This document shows, piece by piece, positions 42,576-51,169 of a stretch of 64,000 nt of DNA. Both the position numbers and the translations under genes were made by a program. The stretch spans positions 2,421,001-2,485,000 of the forward strand of contig NZ_CP159837.1 of assembly GCF_040564635.1 (NCBI RefSeq). Reading direction: 5' to 3'. The stretch comes from Planktothricoides raciborskii GIHE-MW2 (lineage in GTDB: Bacteria > Cyanobacteriota > Cyanobacteriia > Cyanobacteriales > Laspinemataceae). The notes under the pieces are model-generated. The model made no database searches and was not told the origin of the DNA. It was given only the letters and a program-made list of their open reading frames with translations. How positions within the stretch are numbered: the first letter of the stretch is position 1; each line of letters begins with the position of its first letter.

Positions 42576-43844
42576 CTACGGAGTAATTTTGACTGGGTTA
42601 GTTTCATCGGCAGTTGTCACTTTGGCGGCTTTCCGGGTGAAGAGTTTAAAGTAGGTGCTGACAAAAAATTCTTTGATGGGAAAGGTGATAAAGGTCAAAG
42701 GATTGATGGTGACAATGATATTCCGAGTATCCGCGATCGCCTGTTTCACGATTTGTTTGGCTACCCAGTCCGCTGACATAATGCCAATAGGATTGAGGTT
42801 ACTTTTAAACGGGCCAAGAATTAGTTTGCGAATCACGCAAGGACTGTCTAAACGCCGCAGGGTTACTAAGTCCCCCAGGGTGCGTTTGCTGAGTTCATAT
42901 AAGGGACTAAACGCAGGATTTGATTCCGCTTCAGAAGTATTCACCCAAATTTCTTTGCGGGCAATATCTTCATTAGTTTTCACCGTGGTGAGAAATAGTT
43001 CCAGGAGTCGCCAAGCGGAAAAGGCGTTAATTTCATAACATTGCGCGATCGCTTCTGGGGTTCTTTCCCCATGAACATTCATGCCGTGATTGATTACCAA
43101 AATATCCACTTTTTCTAATACTTTGGCTAACTCGGATTCTTGACCCGCTTGCCAAGAAATCGTTTTTATCGGCAATTCTTCCCCATTAATATTCAGAGTC
43201 AGGGTTTGATTGCTAGAAGTCAGGGCGATGACTTTTGCCCCCGCTTTTTGTAACTGAAATAAGAGCGATCGCCCCAAAGTTCCAGAAGCCCCAGTAACGG
43301 CGATCGTTTTCCCCTTCAAAGAAAGTGCTGTGCCCATGATTCGATCCACCAAAGTTAAAGTACCGCAAAAATAAGCATTTTGGTTATCAAAATGATGTCG
43401 CCAGTGATAAGTTCGATTGACCAACCAGTGAGACGGTGGGGCAAGAAATGGCCCAGGAGTATGGGTTAAATCCGTCAATTCATCGGCCCCTTCTAACCCC
43501 ATTCCCCGGGCGATCGCGCTTGCCAAAAAACTCAAAGTGTACAAACAACCCACCAGGGCAAACCATTGGTGTTCTGGGGCAGCAAAATGCGCCACCACCC
43601 ACAAAAATAGGCCAAAACTCAGCATCACCAAAGCTTCTGGCACATCATTGCGCCAGTGGGCGTCGCGATAAATTCGCTCGCTAACCGGCGTCAGATCCGG
43701 ACGAAAAACCCGATGATGCCAGACGTGCAAGCGATACAGAGGGGGAAAAATATGGCTGACAAAGTGATAAAGGTCTCGCACCAGTTCCGCGAACAAAACC
43801 GAACCGAAACCCCAACTGGCGCTGACGATCCAAAAATTCATCAT
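42576..43844 (-). CDS. Fatty acid hydroxylase/sterol desaturase fused to short-chain dehydrogenase
   Basis: 422 residues. N-terminal half (1-175): membrane di-iron type His boxes DLYHFVSH, LHVWHHRVFRP, TYHWRHHFDN. C-terminal half (from about 178): Rossmann fold TIAVTGASGTLGRSL, VDILVINHGMNVH and the catalytic YELSK (Y-x3-K). Such fusions are annotated in cyanobacteria as bifunctional sterol desaturase/SDR; the substrate, perhaps a lipid or carotenoid, is unknown. Starts with two ATG; GGAAG lies upstream. Neighbours are unrelated. Confidence 0.85.
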   Translation of the reverse strand: MMNFWIVSASWGFGSVLFAELVRDLYHFVSHIFPPLYRLHVWHHRVFRPDLTPVSERIYRDAHWRNDVPEALVMLSFGLFLWVVAHFAAPEHQWFALVGCLYTLSFLASAIARGMGLEGADELTDLTHTPGPFLAPPSHWLVNRTYHWRHHFDNQNAYFCGTLTLVDRIMGTALSLKGKTIAVTGASGTLGRSLLFQLQKAGAKVIALTSSNQTLTLNINGEELPIKTISWQAGQESELAKVLEKVDILVINHGMNVHGERTPEAIAQCYEINAFSAWRLLELFLTTVKTNEDIARKEIWVNTSEAESNPAFSPLYELSKRTLGDLVTLRRLDSPCVIRKLILGPFKSNLNPIGIMSADWVAKQIVKQAIADTRNIIVTINPLTFITFPIKEFFVSTYFKLFTRKAAKVTTADETNPVKITP

Positions 43845-43977
43845 TTTTATGCACTTCCAAATTCAAACATTGAAACAAGGTCTTTACACAACTTTACAGT
43901 CAAACTTGAAATCATTGATAGGAAAAGCCAAATTTCCGGGTAAATCAGAAAGCTAGAGGGGATTCGGCGTCGAATAT

Positions 43978-44059
43978 TAGACTTCTTGCTTTCATTCCAA
44001 AAAGCCCCTTTTTAAGCGGGCGTGGGGGGATCGATCCAGGATGAAAGCTTTCTTGTCTA
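43978..44059. mobile_element. MITE, family A, 82 bp
   Basis: TA-GACTTCTTGCTTTCATTCC on the left and GATGAAAGCTTTCTTGTC-TA on the right, with the family's C-run/G-run core. Ends are slightly diverged from 2389-2473. It is intergenic, upstream of the riboswitch. Confidence 0.8.
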
Positions 44060-44239
44060 TCTAGTAAAACCAGCCGCGATTCATCCTGACTTACTTGAGA
44101 ATTGCTCTTAATCAATTTACTATATGGGCAAAATCTTGCCCACGCTTCTAAATTTAAAGAAAAGCCAAAACACCATTGGATTGAAGTTATGTTGAAAAAA
44201 AAATTTTTTTATGCTAGACTTATCCCCTAAGTAAACAGA

Positions 44240-44402
44240 ATAAGTCAGCCTAGTTCCTTAGCTTTGAAAAATCTGAACGCCAAGGAGAGGAAACGGGGGA
44301 ACCAACCTTGGGGCGTATCTCTAATATTTCAAGTATTTAGAGAAGAAAAACTCTCATTTCTAGCCCGTCAGCTAACCCCGGCGGCATTGGGAGAGGACTG
44401 GT
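44240..44402 (+). ncRNA. c-di-AMP riboswitch (ydaO/yuaA)
   Basis: Conserved pieces in order: TTCCTTAGCTTTGAAA, CGCCAAGGAGAGGAAACGGG, GGGAACCAACCTTGGGGCG, a hairpin (TTTAGAGAAGAAAAACTCTC), then CCCGTCAGCTAACCCCGGCG and GCATTGGGAGAGGACTGG. These match my memory of the ydaO consensus (GGGGGAACCAA, CCGACAGCTAACC, GGCATTGGAGAGG). Outer bases 44249-44258 and 44395-44401 can pair as P1. This class turns genes off when c-di-AMP is high and usually controls K+ transport, osmolyte or cell-wall genes. The next gene, 370 bp downstream, is an ion-transporter family member. Confidence 0.88.
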
Positions 44403-44771
44403 GAATCAGCATTTAAAAAAATGTTTTGACTTCATTCAGTGACTCAGTAAATAATGACGACGCTGTAAACCTAAACTGGATTGAATTGGAGTCAATTTAT
44501 GATTTTTACATCAAAAAATGAAAAGCCTAGCAATATTTCTGAAGATTAGCGATCTGGTCAGGAGATTAGAGTTAAACAGACCGGCTTAAAGTCAACATAT
44601 TGTTTAGAACAAAATGCACAAATATTTGTGGATCCAATCATTGAATTGAATCAATACCTAGAAAATGATGATTAAACAATTATGGCTAATTTTCGCGTTT
44701 TCGCCAACAGGTTGAGACTGGGGGTTTTTCTAGTCAGCCAATCATGCACTCATCACAGCGGAGCATAATTT

Positions 44772-46118
44772 ATGAACTTTATAGAAATGAATTTACCAGC
44801 GGTGATATCCCTAGCCACGTTTCTTGGGGTCATTGGGATTATTATTTCAGAAAAAATCCATCTGACAGTGGCCGCTTTATTGGGAGCATTAATTTTGGTC
44901 TTTGCCCATGTAATGACCCTGAAAGAAGCGATGAGTTACATTACCCAAAGCTATGCAACTTTGGCGCTTTTTTTTGGGGTGATGGTCTTAGTTCGGGCGT
45001 TTGAACCAACGAAAGTATTTGAATATATCGCCACTCAAATGGTAATGATTGCCAAAGGCAGTGGCAAGGTTTTATTACTCGCAGTCATCGGCATTACCAC
45101 CCCCATTTGTGCGGTTTTACCCAATGCCACAACGGTGATGTTGTTAGCGCCTTTAATTCCGCCAATGGCTCAGGAAATTGGGGTAGATTTTGTGCCATTA
45201 CTCATATTAATGGTCTTTGTCGCAAATAGTGCCGGTTTATTGACATTGGTGGGCGACCCAGCGACATTTATTGTCGGCAGTTCGATTAATATGAGCTTTA
45301 ATCAATATTTAGTTAAACTAAGTTTTGGCGGACTGCTGGCAGTTTTGTCCGTATTGGCGATCGCTCCTTTTCTATTTCGGAAAATCTGGCAGACAAAATT
45401 TGAACACTTAGAGGACTTACCCCATCCGAAAATTAATCATCCCAAGGTGTTAATGTTAGGCGGAGTGATCGTGGGGATCGTCTTAACTTTCTTTGTAATT
45501 GGAGAATCTTTACCCATTCCCATTGACCCCGCATCTGTTGCCCTCTTAGGCGCAAGTTTAGCCCTACTATTAGCCCATCAAACTAAAATTGACACAGTGC
45601 ATAATATCCTCCGAGATGTAGACTGGAGTACCCTAATATTTTTCATGTCCACCTTTGTCTTAATTGGTGGATTAGAAAAAACCGGAGTCACCAGTCAACT
45701 GGCTAAAATTTTAGCGGCTGTGATCGGGAATAATATCGCTCTGGGGTCATTAATCTTAGTGTTTATAGTCGGGATATTATCTAGTGTGATTCCCAATATT
45801 CCTTTGGTAGTGGCAATGGTTCCCCTGCTGAAACAATATATCGTCAATATTGGCATGGTCGGGCCAGAAATTCTCGATCCCAACTTTTCCGGTAATTTTC
45901 CTCCCGAAGTTTTACCCTTATTTTATGCCATGATGTTTGGGGCAACTTTAGGGGGAAATGGCACTTTGGTGGGAGCTTCTTCTAATATTGTTGCTGCGGG
46001 TATTTCCGAACAACATGGTCGGGAGATTTCTTTTCATAAGTTTCTGCGCTACGGTTTGCCTATGATGGCAGTGCAGTTAATTATTTCCGCCATCTTTATT
46101 GCGGGGTTATTGTCATAG
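44772..46118 (+). CDS. ArsB/NhaD/SLC13-superfamily ion transporter
   Basis: 448 residues with about eleven membrane segments. ITTPICAVLPNATTVMLLAP and NSAGLLTLVGDPATFIVGSS are the two re-entrant signatures of the ion-transporter superfamily, mirrored in the second half by SSVIPNIPLVVAMVPLL and GATLGGNGTLVGASSNIVAA. Likely an ion or anion transporter of the plasma membrane; the ion is not clear from sequence. GGAG lies 9 bases before the ATG. The upstream c-di-AMP riboswitch suggests a role in osmotic or ion balance. Confidence 0.85.
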   Translation: MNFIEMNLPAVISLATFLGVIGIIISEKIHLTVAALLGALILVFAHVMTLKEAMSYITQSYATLALFFGVMVLVRAFEPTKVFEYIATQMVMIAKGSGKVLLLAVIGITTPICAVLPNATTVMLLAPLIPPMAQEIGVDFVPLLILMVFVANSAGLLTLVGDPATFIVGSSINMSFNQYLVKLSFGGLLAVLSVLAIAPFLFRKIWQTKFEHLEDLPHPKINHPKVLMLGGVIVGIVLTFFVIGESLPIPIDPASVALLGASLALLLAHQTKIDTVHNILRDVDWSTLIFFMSTFVLIGGLEKTGVTSQLAKILAAVIGNNIALGSLILVFIVGILSSVIPNIPLVVAMVPLLKQYIVNIGMVGPEILDPNFSGNFPPEVLPLFYAMMFGATLGGNGTLVGASSNIVAAGISEQHGREISFHKFLRYGLPMMAVQLIISAIFIAGLLS

Positions 46119-46257
46119 TCAAATGGGAGGATAGAGGATAAAACATAAAGGATAGAGCATAGAAAATAGAGGAAATGGTGATATTTCATTGAAATTTTTA
46201 CTTTTCACTTCTCCTCTCTCCTCTATTCTCTCTCCTCATAATTACAGGATTAATTTT

Positions 46258-47316
46258 ATGTTTAAACTGTCTCAAGGAATTTATAATCGCCGTCAATTTT
46301 TTCATTTTTTGGGACTATCTTTGTTGGCAACTAAACTGCCTGCTGCTGCCACAGATCAGTCATTGCCTGATACTATGCCTGACAATATGCCTGACCATAT
46401 CCTGAAACCGCCAAAACTAAAAGTCGGGGATACGGTTGGTTTAATTAATCCCGCGAGTCCGGTGGATTTAGAAGATGTTGAATATACGGAAAAAGCCTTA
46501 GCCAAGTTGGGATTAAAGGTGAAGCGTGGGGCGCATATTTTAGATGAATACGGTTATTTAGCCGGGAAAGACCGCGATCGCGCTGCGGATATTCAGGCTA
46601 TGTTTGCGGATGATTCCGTCAAAGCCTTGTTAACCCTGCGGGGGGGTTGGGGTTGCCATCGAATTTTGCCCTTGTTGGACTATAATTTAATTCGCCAAAA
46701 TCCCAAAATTATTATGGGATATAGCGATATTACTTCCTTATTATTGGCGATTTATGCCCGCAGTGGCATGGTGACTTTTCATGGGCCGGTGGGCACTTCT
46801 GAATGGAATCAGTTTTCTTTAGAATATTTCCAACGGATTCTATTTAATGGGGGGGCGGTGAAAATGGTCAATCCGGTGAGAATTTCTGGGGAGGCGATCG
46901 CCCCTGGAAAAGCCACCGGACGGATTGTGGGTGGTAACTTATCCGTCCTGACTTCAATGGTGGGTTCTCCTTATTTACCGGACTGGAATCAAACCATTTT
47001 ATTTGTGGAAGAAATTGGCGAAGATATCTACCGCATCGACCGAATGTTAACTCAGCTAAAAATCGCGGGCATCCTCGATCAAATTTCTGGGTTTATTTTT
47101 GCTCAATGTCGCAACTGTACCCCTGGTGAAGACGACGATCCCTCCCTGACTTTACCCCAAGTTTTATCGGATATCATCAAACCGTTAGGAATTCCCGCTT
47201 GGTATGGGTCGGCGATCGGACATATTCCCGATAAATTTACCATTCCCATTGGTGTTCCCGTGGAAATTGATGCAAATAACGCCACCATCCGAATGTTAGA
47301 GTCCGCCGTGATATAA
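46258..47316 (+). CDS. LD-carboxypeptidase (peptidase family S66)
   Basis: 352 residues from ATG 46258; the in-frame ATG at 46189 lies before a ctctcctctattctc repeat and is unlikely. The N-terminus has a twin-arginine-like signal (NRRQFFHFLGLSLLA), so export is expected. Motifs: KLKVGDTVGLINPASPVD, RGGWGCHRILPLLDYN, IIMGYSDITSLLLAIYARSG (nucleophile Ser), FVEEIGEDIYRIDRMLTQLK (Glu) and IGHIPDKFTIPIGVPVEID (His). It trims the terminal D-Ala from murein tetrapeptides in cell-wall recycling. Confidence 0.9.
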   Translation: MFKLSQGIYNRRQFFHFLGLSLLATKLPAAATDQSLPDTMPDNMPDHILKPPKLKVGDTVGLINPASPVDLEDVEYTEKALAKLGLKVKRGAHILDEYGYLAGKDRDRAADIQAMFADDSVKALLTLRGGWGCHRILPLLDYNLIRQNPKIIMGYSDITSLLLAIYARSGMVTFHGPVGTSEWNQFSLEYFQRILFNGGAVKMVNPVRISGEAIAPGKATGRIVGGNLSVLTSMVGSPYLPDWNQTILFVEEIGEDIYRIDRMLTQLKIAGILDQISGFIFAQCRNCTPGEDDDPSLTLPQVLSDIIKPLGIPAWYGSAIGHIPDKFTIPIGVPVEIDANNATIRMLESAVI

Positions 47317-47355
47317 TAAATTAAGCAGGTAGAAAAGAAACAATCTATCGCCTTA

Positions 47356-47562
47356 CTATTGATTCACATCAACCTCAAAAGTTTGTGAACCCACCGTCAC
47401 GCGATCGCCTGTCACTAATTGTCTGCCTCGTCGGGTATCAACCACACCATTGACCAGAACCTCCCCCGATTGAATCATCATTTTTGCCTGTCCTCCGGTA
47501 TCGGCAATACCCATGAACTTTAAAAATTGACTCAGGGTAATAGTTTTGCTGTTTGTGGCCAT
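47356..47562 (-). CDS. S4-domain RNA-binding protein (YaaA/YbcJ type)
   Basis: 68 residues. Whole protein is an S4 domain: ITLSQFLKFMGIADTGGQAK, MMIQSGEVLVNGVVDTRRGR, then QLVTGDRVTV. Such small proteins bind structured RNA, perhaps in ribosome work. GAGGG lies 7 bases before the ATG. Convergent with the carboxypeptidase gene, gap about 40 bp. Confidence 0.9.
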   Translation of the reverse strand: MATNSKTITLSQFLKFMGIADTGGQAKMMIQSGEVLVNGVVDTRRGRQLVTGDRVTVGSQTFEVDVNQ

Positions 47563-47821
47563 AAAGTCCCTCTGAAATGATTAGATCAGTGCGATCGTAT
47601 CACTTTTGTCCAATCGCTTTTACCACGGGAATCGGAATTTTTTGCCCCAATGCCACCCTACTACATTCCCACCAGTGATTATTTCGGATTTTAGATAGTA
47701 CAAAAAACCTTACCTGGAGATGTTCGCCAACAGTGACAGCTTAAAAACTGGCATGAATTTATCCTGAAAGCTGCCTAATTAGCCTGAATATGTAATTAAC
47801 GATTTCAAGCAAAGACATTTT

Positions 47822-48013
47822 ATGATTAACCAAACCTCGAAAGAAACCGAAACCCAAGCCCAAACCCAAACCCAAACCCAAACCCAACCTCAACCTCAAC
47901 CCAAAACTTCTACTGAATTTCACCCGCAAGAATTCGATCAAGCTATGAACGATTTAGGTAAAGCCTTTGCCGTTTATATGACTTGGAAATTTTCCGGTTT
48001 ACTCGATCGCTAA
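47822..48013 (+). CDS. Small protein with Thr-Gln/Pro-Gln repeat
   Basis: 63 residues. Residues about 8-27 are a TQTQTQPQPQP repeat made by aacccaaaccc DNA. The C-terminal part EFDQAMNDLGKAFAVYMTWK then FSGLLDR is non-repetitive and looks like real coding sequence. Family not recognised. ATG at 47822 with no strong ribosome binding site. Confidence 0.5.
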   Translation: MINQTSKETETQAQTQTQTQTQPQPQPKTSTEFHPQEFDQAMNDLGKAFAVYMTWKFSGLLDR

Positions 48014-48194
48014 TACAATCCCAGAAAATGAAACTCAGTCAAGTGTCTGTTGGAGTGCCATTATGTTTCAGCCAAAGCAATTCCCAGCAAATTGCTGGTT
48101 TCTGGATTGTCACCGCAAGTTAACTTCTCCATCGCTTTTCCACAACTTCTCACAACTTATCCAGCAAATTGTCCAGCAAATTATTTTTTCACAT

Positions 48195-48227
48195 AAAAAA
48201 CCCGGTTTCAGAGAAACCGGGTTTTTT
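48195..48227. terminator. Palindrome acting as likely bidirectional terminator
   Basis: aaaaaaCCCGGTTTCagaGAAACCGGGtttttt: a 9-bp perfect stem with 3-base loop and flanking A6/T6. It is built from the AGAAACCSGGTTTCT repeat and lies between 47822 and the convergent 48292 gene. Confidence 0.85.
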
Positions 48228-48291
48228 ATCCGTGATGAGTCAATAATCTGGGAGTAAGTGCATATTTACTAGCCTCTAAATTATGAGATAT

Positions 48292-48546
48292 TTATCTAAC
48301 CTCAGCCAAAGATTTCCCAATCTTTAACTCTTCTTTACTCTGACCCAGTTGTTGCCAGAGTTTTTCAATTTCGCAATACGCTTCTTCCAAAGACATCTTG
48401 CCATTGCCCGCTAAATTAGAAATTAACGTCGCTTCTTGAACAAAATCTTCCATCCGGTTATGAAATTCAACATTTTCTGGAGTTAATTCACCATAGAAAT
48501 GGCTATGAGGATGAATAAATTCAGCGCTTTTAATCATAGTTTTCAC
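48292..48546 (-). CDS. Conserved small cyanobacterial protein
   Basis: 84 residues, mostly helical: FIHPHSHFYGELTPENVEFH, NRMEDFVQEATLISNLAGNG, KMSLEEAYCEIEKLWQQLGQ. The F-x-G-x-x-x-P-E-x-x-x-F-N opening is shared by small cyanobacterial proteins of unknown function (possibly DUF7219; uncertain). No partner is adjacent. Confidence 0.7.
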   Translation of the reverse strand: MKTMIKSAEFIHPHSHFYGELTPENVEFHNRMEDFVQEATLISNLAGNGKMSLEEAYCEIEKLWQQLGQSKEELKIGKSLAEVR

Positions 48547-48967
48547 CTCGATATTTTAGGAATTGATTAATAATCAGGAATATTCTGGTAGAATCAGCAT
48601 TTTTACACAATTGTTTCAAAGCTTATCTTTATCCCTTATCCTTCACTTATTATTATTATACCCTAAATTGCAAATTTGTGTGACATAAACCACATTTTTT
48701 TAATCAAGACCCAACGAGAAAACCTATTAGGGATCCAGAATGACGATAGTGTCTTGTCGATAAAACCGCAAGCGAGTATCTACGATCATTGGTCAGAAAG
48801 TCCTTGGTTAGTTGTTGACGGTTGGCGGTTCCCCACAGCGATCGCGACTTTACAGGATCGGCACCCCTGCACTACTATGCACGATGGCGGTTACCCGTTT
48901 CCTGTTCCCTATTTCCGATAAAATTTGCCCGGTAGGACGAATGAGGATTTTTTGAGGATTTTTGGTG
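48547..48967. other. Intergenic, nothing recognised
   Basis: 421 bp. AT-rich to 48690, then G+C-richer with one HIP1 site. No repeat or RNA recognised. Confidence 0.5.
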
Positions 48968-49456
48968 ATGACGGTTCAAATTAGAATTGGCAATGGTTAT
49001 GATATCCACCGCTTAGGAAGCGATCGCGCACTAATTCTGGGGGGAGTCAAAATTGAGCATTCCTTGGGATTAGTGGGTCATAGCGATGCAGATGTGTTAA
49101 CTCATGCGATCATGGACGCCATGCTCGGTGCCCTCAGTTTAGGAGACATTGGTCACTACTTTCCGCCCACGGACGATCGCTGGAAAGGTGCCGATAGTTT
49201 AGTGTTATTAGCCCAAGTTAACCAGTTAATCAAAGAGAAAGGGTGGCAAGTGAGCAATATTGACTCTGTGGTGGTGGCAGAACGGCCTAAATTAAAACCG
49301 CATATTAGCAAAATGCGCGATCGCCTCTCAACAGTCTTGGGGATCGACCCTGACCAAGTAGGAGTCAAAGCCACCACCAACGAAAAACTCGGCCCCGAAG
49401 GGCGGGAAGAAGGGATTTCCGCGTATGCCGTAGCCTTACTCGTCAAAGCTAATTAA
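48968..49456 (+). CDS. ispF: 2-C-methyl-D-erythritol 2,4-cyclodiphosphate synthase
   Basis: 162 residues from ATG 48968 (MTVQIRIG); a TTG at 48962 is the alternative. Motifs: [11 protein letters not shown] (metal-binding Asp/His), [46 protein letters not shown] and [20 protein letters not shown]. Cyclises CDP-methylerythritol phosphate to the cyclodiphosphate in the plastid-type isoprenoid route. It stands alone here with repeat-rich DNA downstream. Confidence 0.95.
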   Translation: MTVQIRIGNGYDIHRLGSDRALILGGVKIEHSLGLVGHSDADVLTHAIMDAMLGALSLGDIGHYFPPTDDRWKGADSLVLLAQVNQLIKEKGWQVSNIDSVVVAERPKLKPHISKMRDRLSTVLGIDPDQVGVKATTNEKLGPEGREEGISAYAVALLVKAN

Positions 49457-49462
49457 TTTGTT

Positions 49463-49696
49463 TAGGGCGTAGGGTGTAGGGTGTAGGGTGTAGGGCTGCC
49501 ATCGGTGTGGGGGGAAGAGAGAAAAGAGAATAGAGAAAAGAGAATAGAGAATTTTCCTATGCATCCTATGCATCCTATGCATCCTATGCATCCTATGCAT
49601 CCTCTCTTCCCCTACACCCTACACCCTACACCCTACACCCTACACCCTACACCCTACACCCTACACCCTACACCCTACACCCTACACCCTACACCC
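49463..49696. repeat. Compound microsatellite with inverted 7-bp arrays
   Basis: Left array (GGGTGTA) about four copies, 49463-49495; then gagaata/gagaaaa repeats; a 9-bp array tatgcatcc, five copies, 49557-49604; then (CCCTACA) about twelve copies, 49610-49696, the reverse complement of the left unit. It could fold into a long hairpin. The middle block resembles the core of the MITE at 9931. Confidence 0.9.
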
Positions 49697-49728
49697 CAAA
49701 AGCCCGATGGCGGCCCTCCACAGAAATT

Positions 49729-50402
49729 CTACAGATTCAACTTGGCAATAATTTCTTTTAAAACATTGGCCGAATGCTGCAACTGAGATAATTCGGTATC
49801 AGTCAAATTTATATTCACCATCTTGGTTGCCCCTTGACGATTTACCACCATCGGTAAACTTAAACAAACATCTTGGATGCCGTGGAAATCTTGAATTAAA
49901 CTACTTACCGTCATCACCCGATTCTGATTTCTTAAAATTGCCTGGACAAAGCTTCCCAGTAATATAGGTCATAATATCCACCGGATTACTGACAATTAAG
50001 AAAATTGCATCAGCGCAGTATTGAACTAATTCGGGAATTAATTTCTTAAAGATTTCCACATGGCGTTGCACCAGATCCAGGCGGCTTTCTCCCCGTTGCT
50101 GTTTTGCCCCAGCGGTAATAATCACAATATCAGCACCCGCTGCATCCGAAGGAGGTTTTTCCGGCATAAACTAGGGTCGGTTCGACAAAAGGCAAGCCAT
50201 GTTGTAAGTCCATCACCTCCCCTTCTAGTTTTTGCTGGTTAATGTCTATTAAGGTAATGACATCCAAGGTATTTTGAATCAGCATGGAATAGGCACAAGC
50301 CATGCCCACTTGACCGATGCCAATAATTGCGGCTTTCGTACCATCTTTTTTGGCGATCGGTGATGTCAGATCGATTTGGGTGGTGAATAAATTTTCAAAC
50401 AT
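49729..50402 (-). pseudogene. ldh: L-lactate dehydrogenase, internally deleted and frameshifted
   Basis: Start: [40 protein letters not shown] and [12 protein letters not shown] (NAD-binding half). After VYAGK a 1-base shift; the next frame gives [20 protein letters not shown] and [20 protein letters not shown] to YITGKL. The sequence then jumps to [20 protein letters not shown] and a normal C-terminus (MVNINLTDTELSQLQHSANV). About 110-130 codons with the catalytic His and substrate Arg are missing (length 674 bp against about 990). Not functional. Confidence 0.9.
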
Positions 50403-50845
50403 ATTTCAGCGGAAATTCATTGAGTTATATTCGTTAAATTTTAAAGCATAAGGTTCATTTGGTAAAATCTTGGCATAACGGCTTTTTCCAAATCTCGATC
50501 GCAAATAGTTTGATTCATCACTTAATCGTTAAACCCGTCTAAGAAAATGGAGTGATATAAAATATCTGGGGGTTGGCCAAAATTACCAAAAATTGTTATG
50601 AATTCATAACAAAGTAGCCAATATTTACCGAAAATTAAGCGGATGGGTCATCATCTATACAGCAGATTGCGAAAATATTAAAATATGTTAAGATAAGCGA
50701 AACCGTAAAAAAGCGATCGCACAACTATCGCTGAAATATTTGCCTGCTTAGGCTCTAGCAATCATGTAAATGTAGATAATGAATGGTCAGAGTCTAGATA
50801 AGGATGTAACAGTAATCTCGTGAAAACACTGGAGGAAGATGAACC
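50403..50845. other. Intergenic, nothing recognised
   Basis: 443 bp with one HIP1 site (gcgatcgc at about 50714). The end holds the leader of the 50846 gene with GGAGGAAG as ribosome binding site. No repeat or RNA family recognised. Confidence 0.5.
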
Positions 50846-51052
50846 ATGAAAATTTGGGTGAATGAACAACTCGATCCTAGCGGAATGCTGTATGCCTGTA
50901 TTGCCTGCTGCGATGAAACCCAGGCCCAAGAATGTTATGACTCTTTTGAGGAAAATTTAAGTGAATCTCAAAGGGTGCAAGGTTGGCTAACTAGGATGCG
51001 AACGGTCGCTTCATGGGATGAAGTGCCAGTCAGTGCCTTAAAATTAAACTAA
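50846..51052 (+). CDS. Conserved small cyanobacterial protein, Cys-containing
   Basis: 68 residues with an excellent ribosome binding site (GGAGGAAG) and a downstream terminator, so well supported as a gene. Sequence: MKIWVNEQLDPSGMLYACIA, CCDETQAQECYDSFEENLSE, then MRTVASWDEVPVSALKLN. Four Cys in the first half (YACIACC, QECY). I do not know its function. Confidence 0.75.
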   Translation: MKIWVNEQLDPSGMLYACIACCDETQAQECYDSFEENLSESQRVQGWLTRMRTVASWDEVPVSALKLN

Positions 51053-51090
51053 TCTTCAACTCATCTTCAAATAATCAAAAAAGCACAGAA

Positions 51091-51128
51091 AAAAGACAGG
51101 TATTTTTATGAAAAACCTGTCTTTTTTT
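51091..51128 (+). terminator. Rho-independent terminator of the 50846 gene
   Basis: AAAGACAGGT ... ACCTGTCTTT stem with a 13-base loop and trailing T run. Confidence 0.85.
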
Positions 51129-51169
51129 CCTGCCCTACAGACCGCATCTTGCCTGTAAAAAAACATGAT

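Larger units (their letters stand above)
43845..44771. other. Intergenic: MITE A, riboswitch, transporter leader
   Basis: Contains the MITE at 43978, the c-di-AMP riboswitch at about 44240-44402 and a further 370 bp of unique leader with no recognised gene. Confidence 0.7.

Noticed and set aside
49505-49786. Open frame with HPMHPMHP and PTPYTLH repeats
   Set aside because: Translation of the tatgcatcc and ccctaca arrays.
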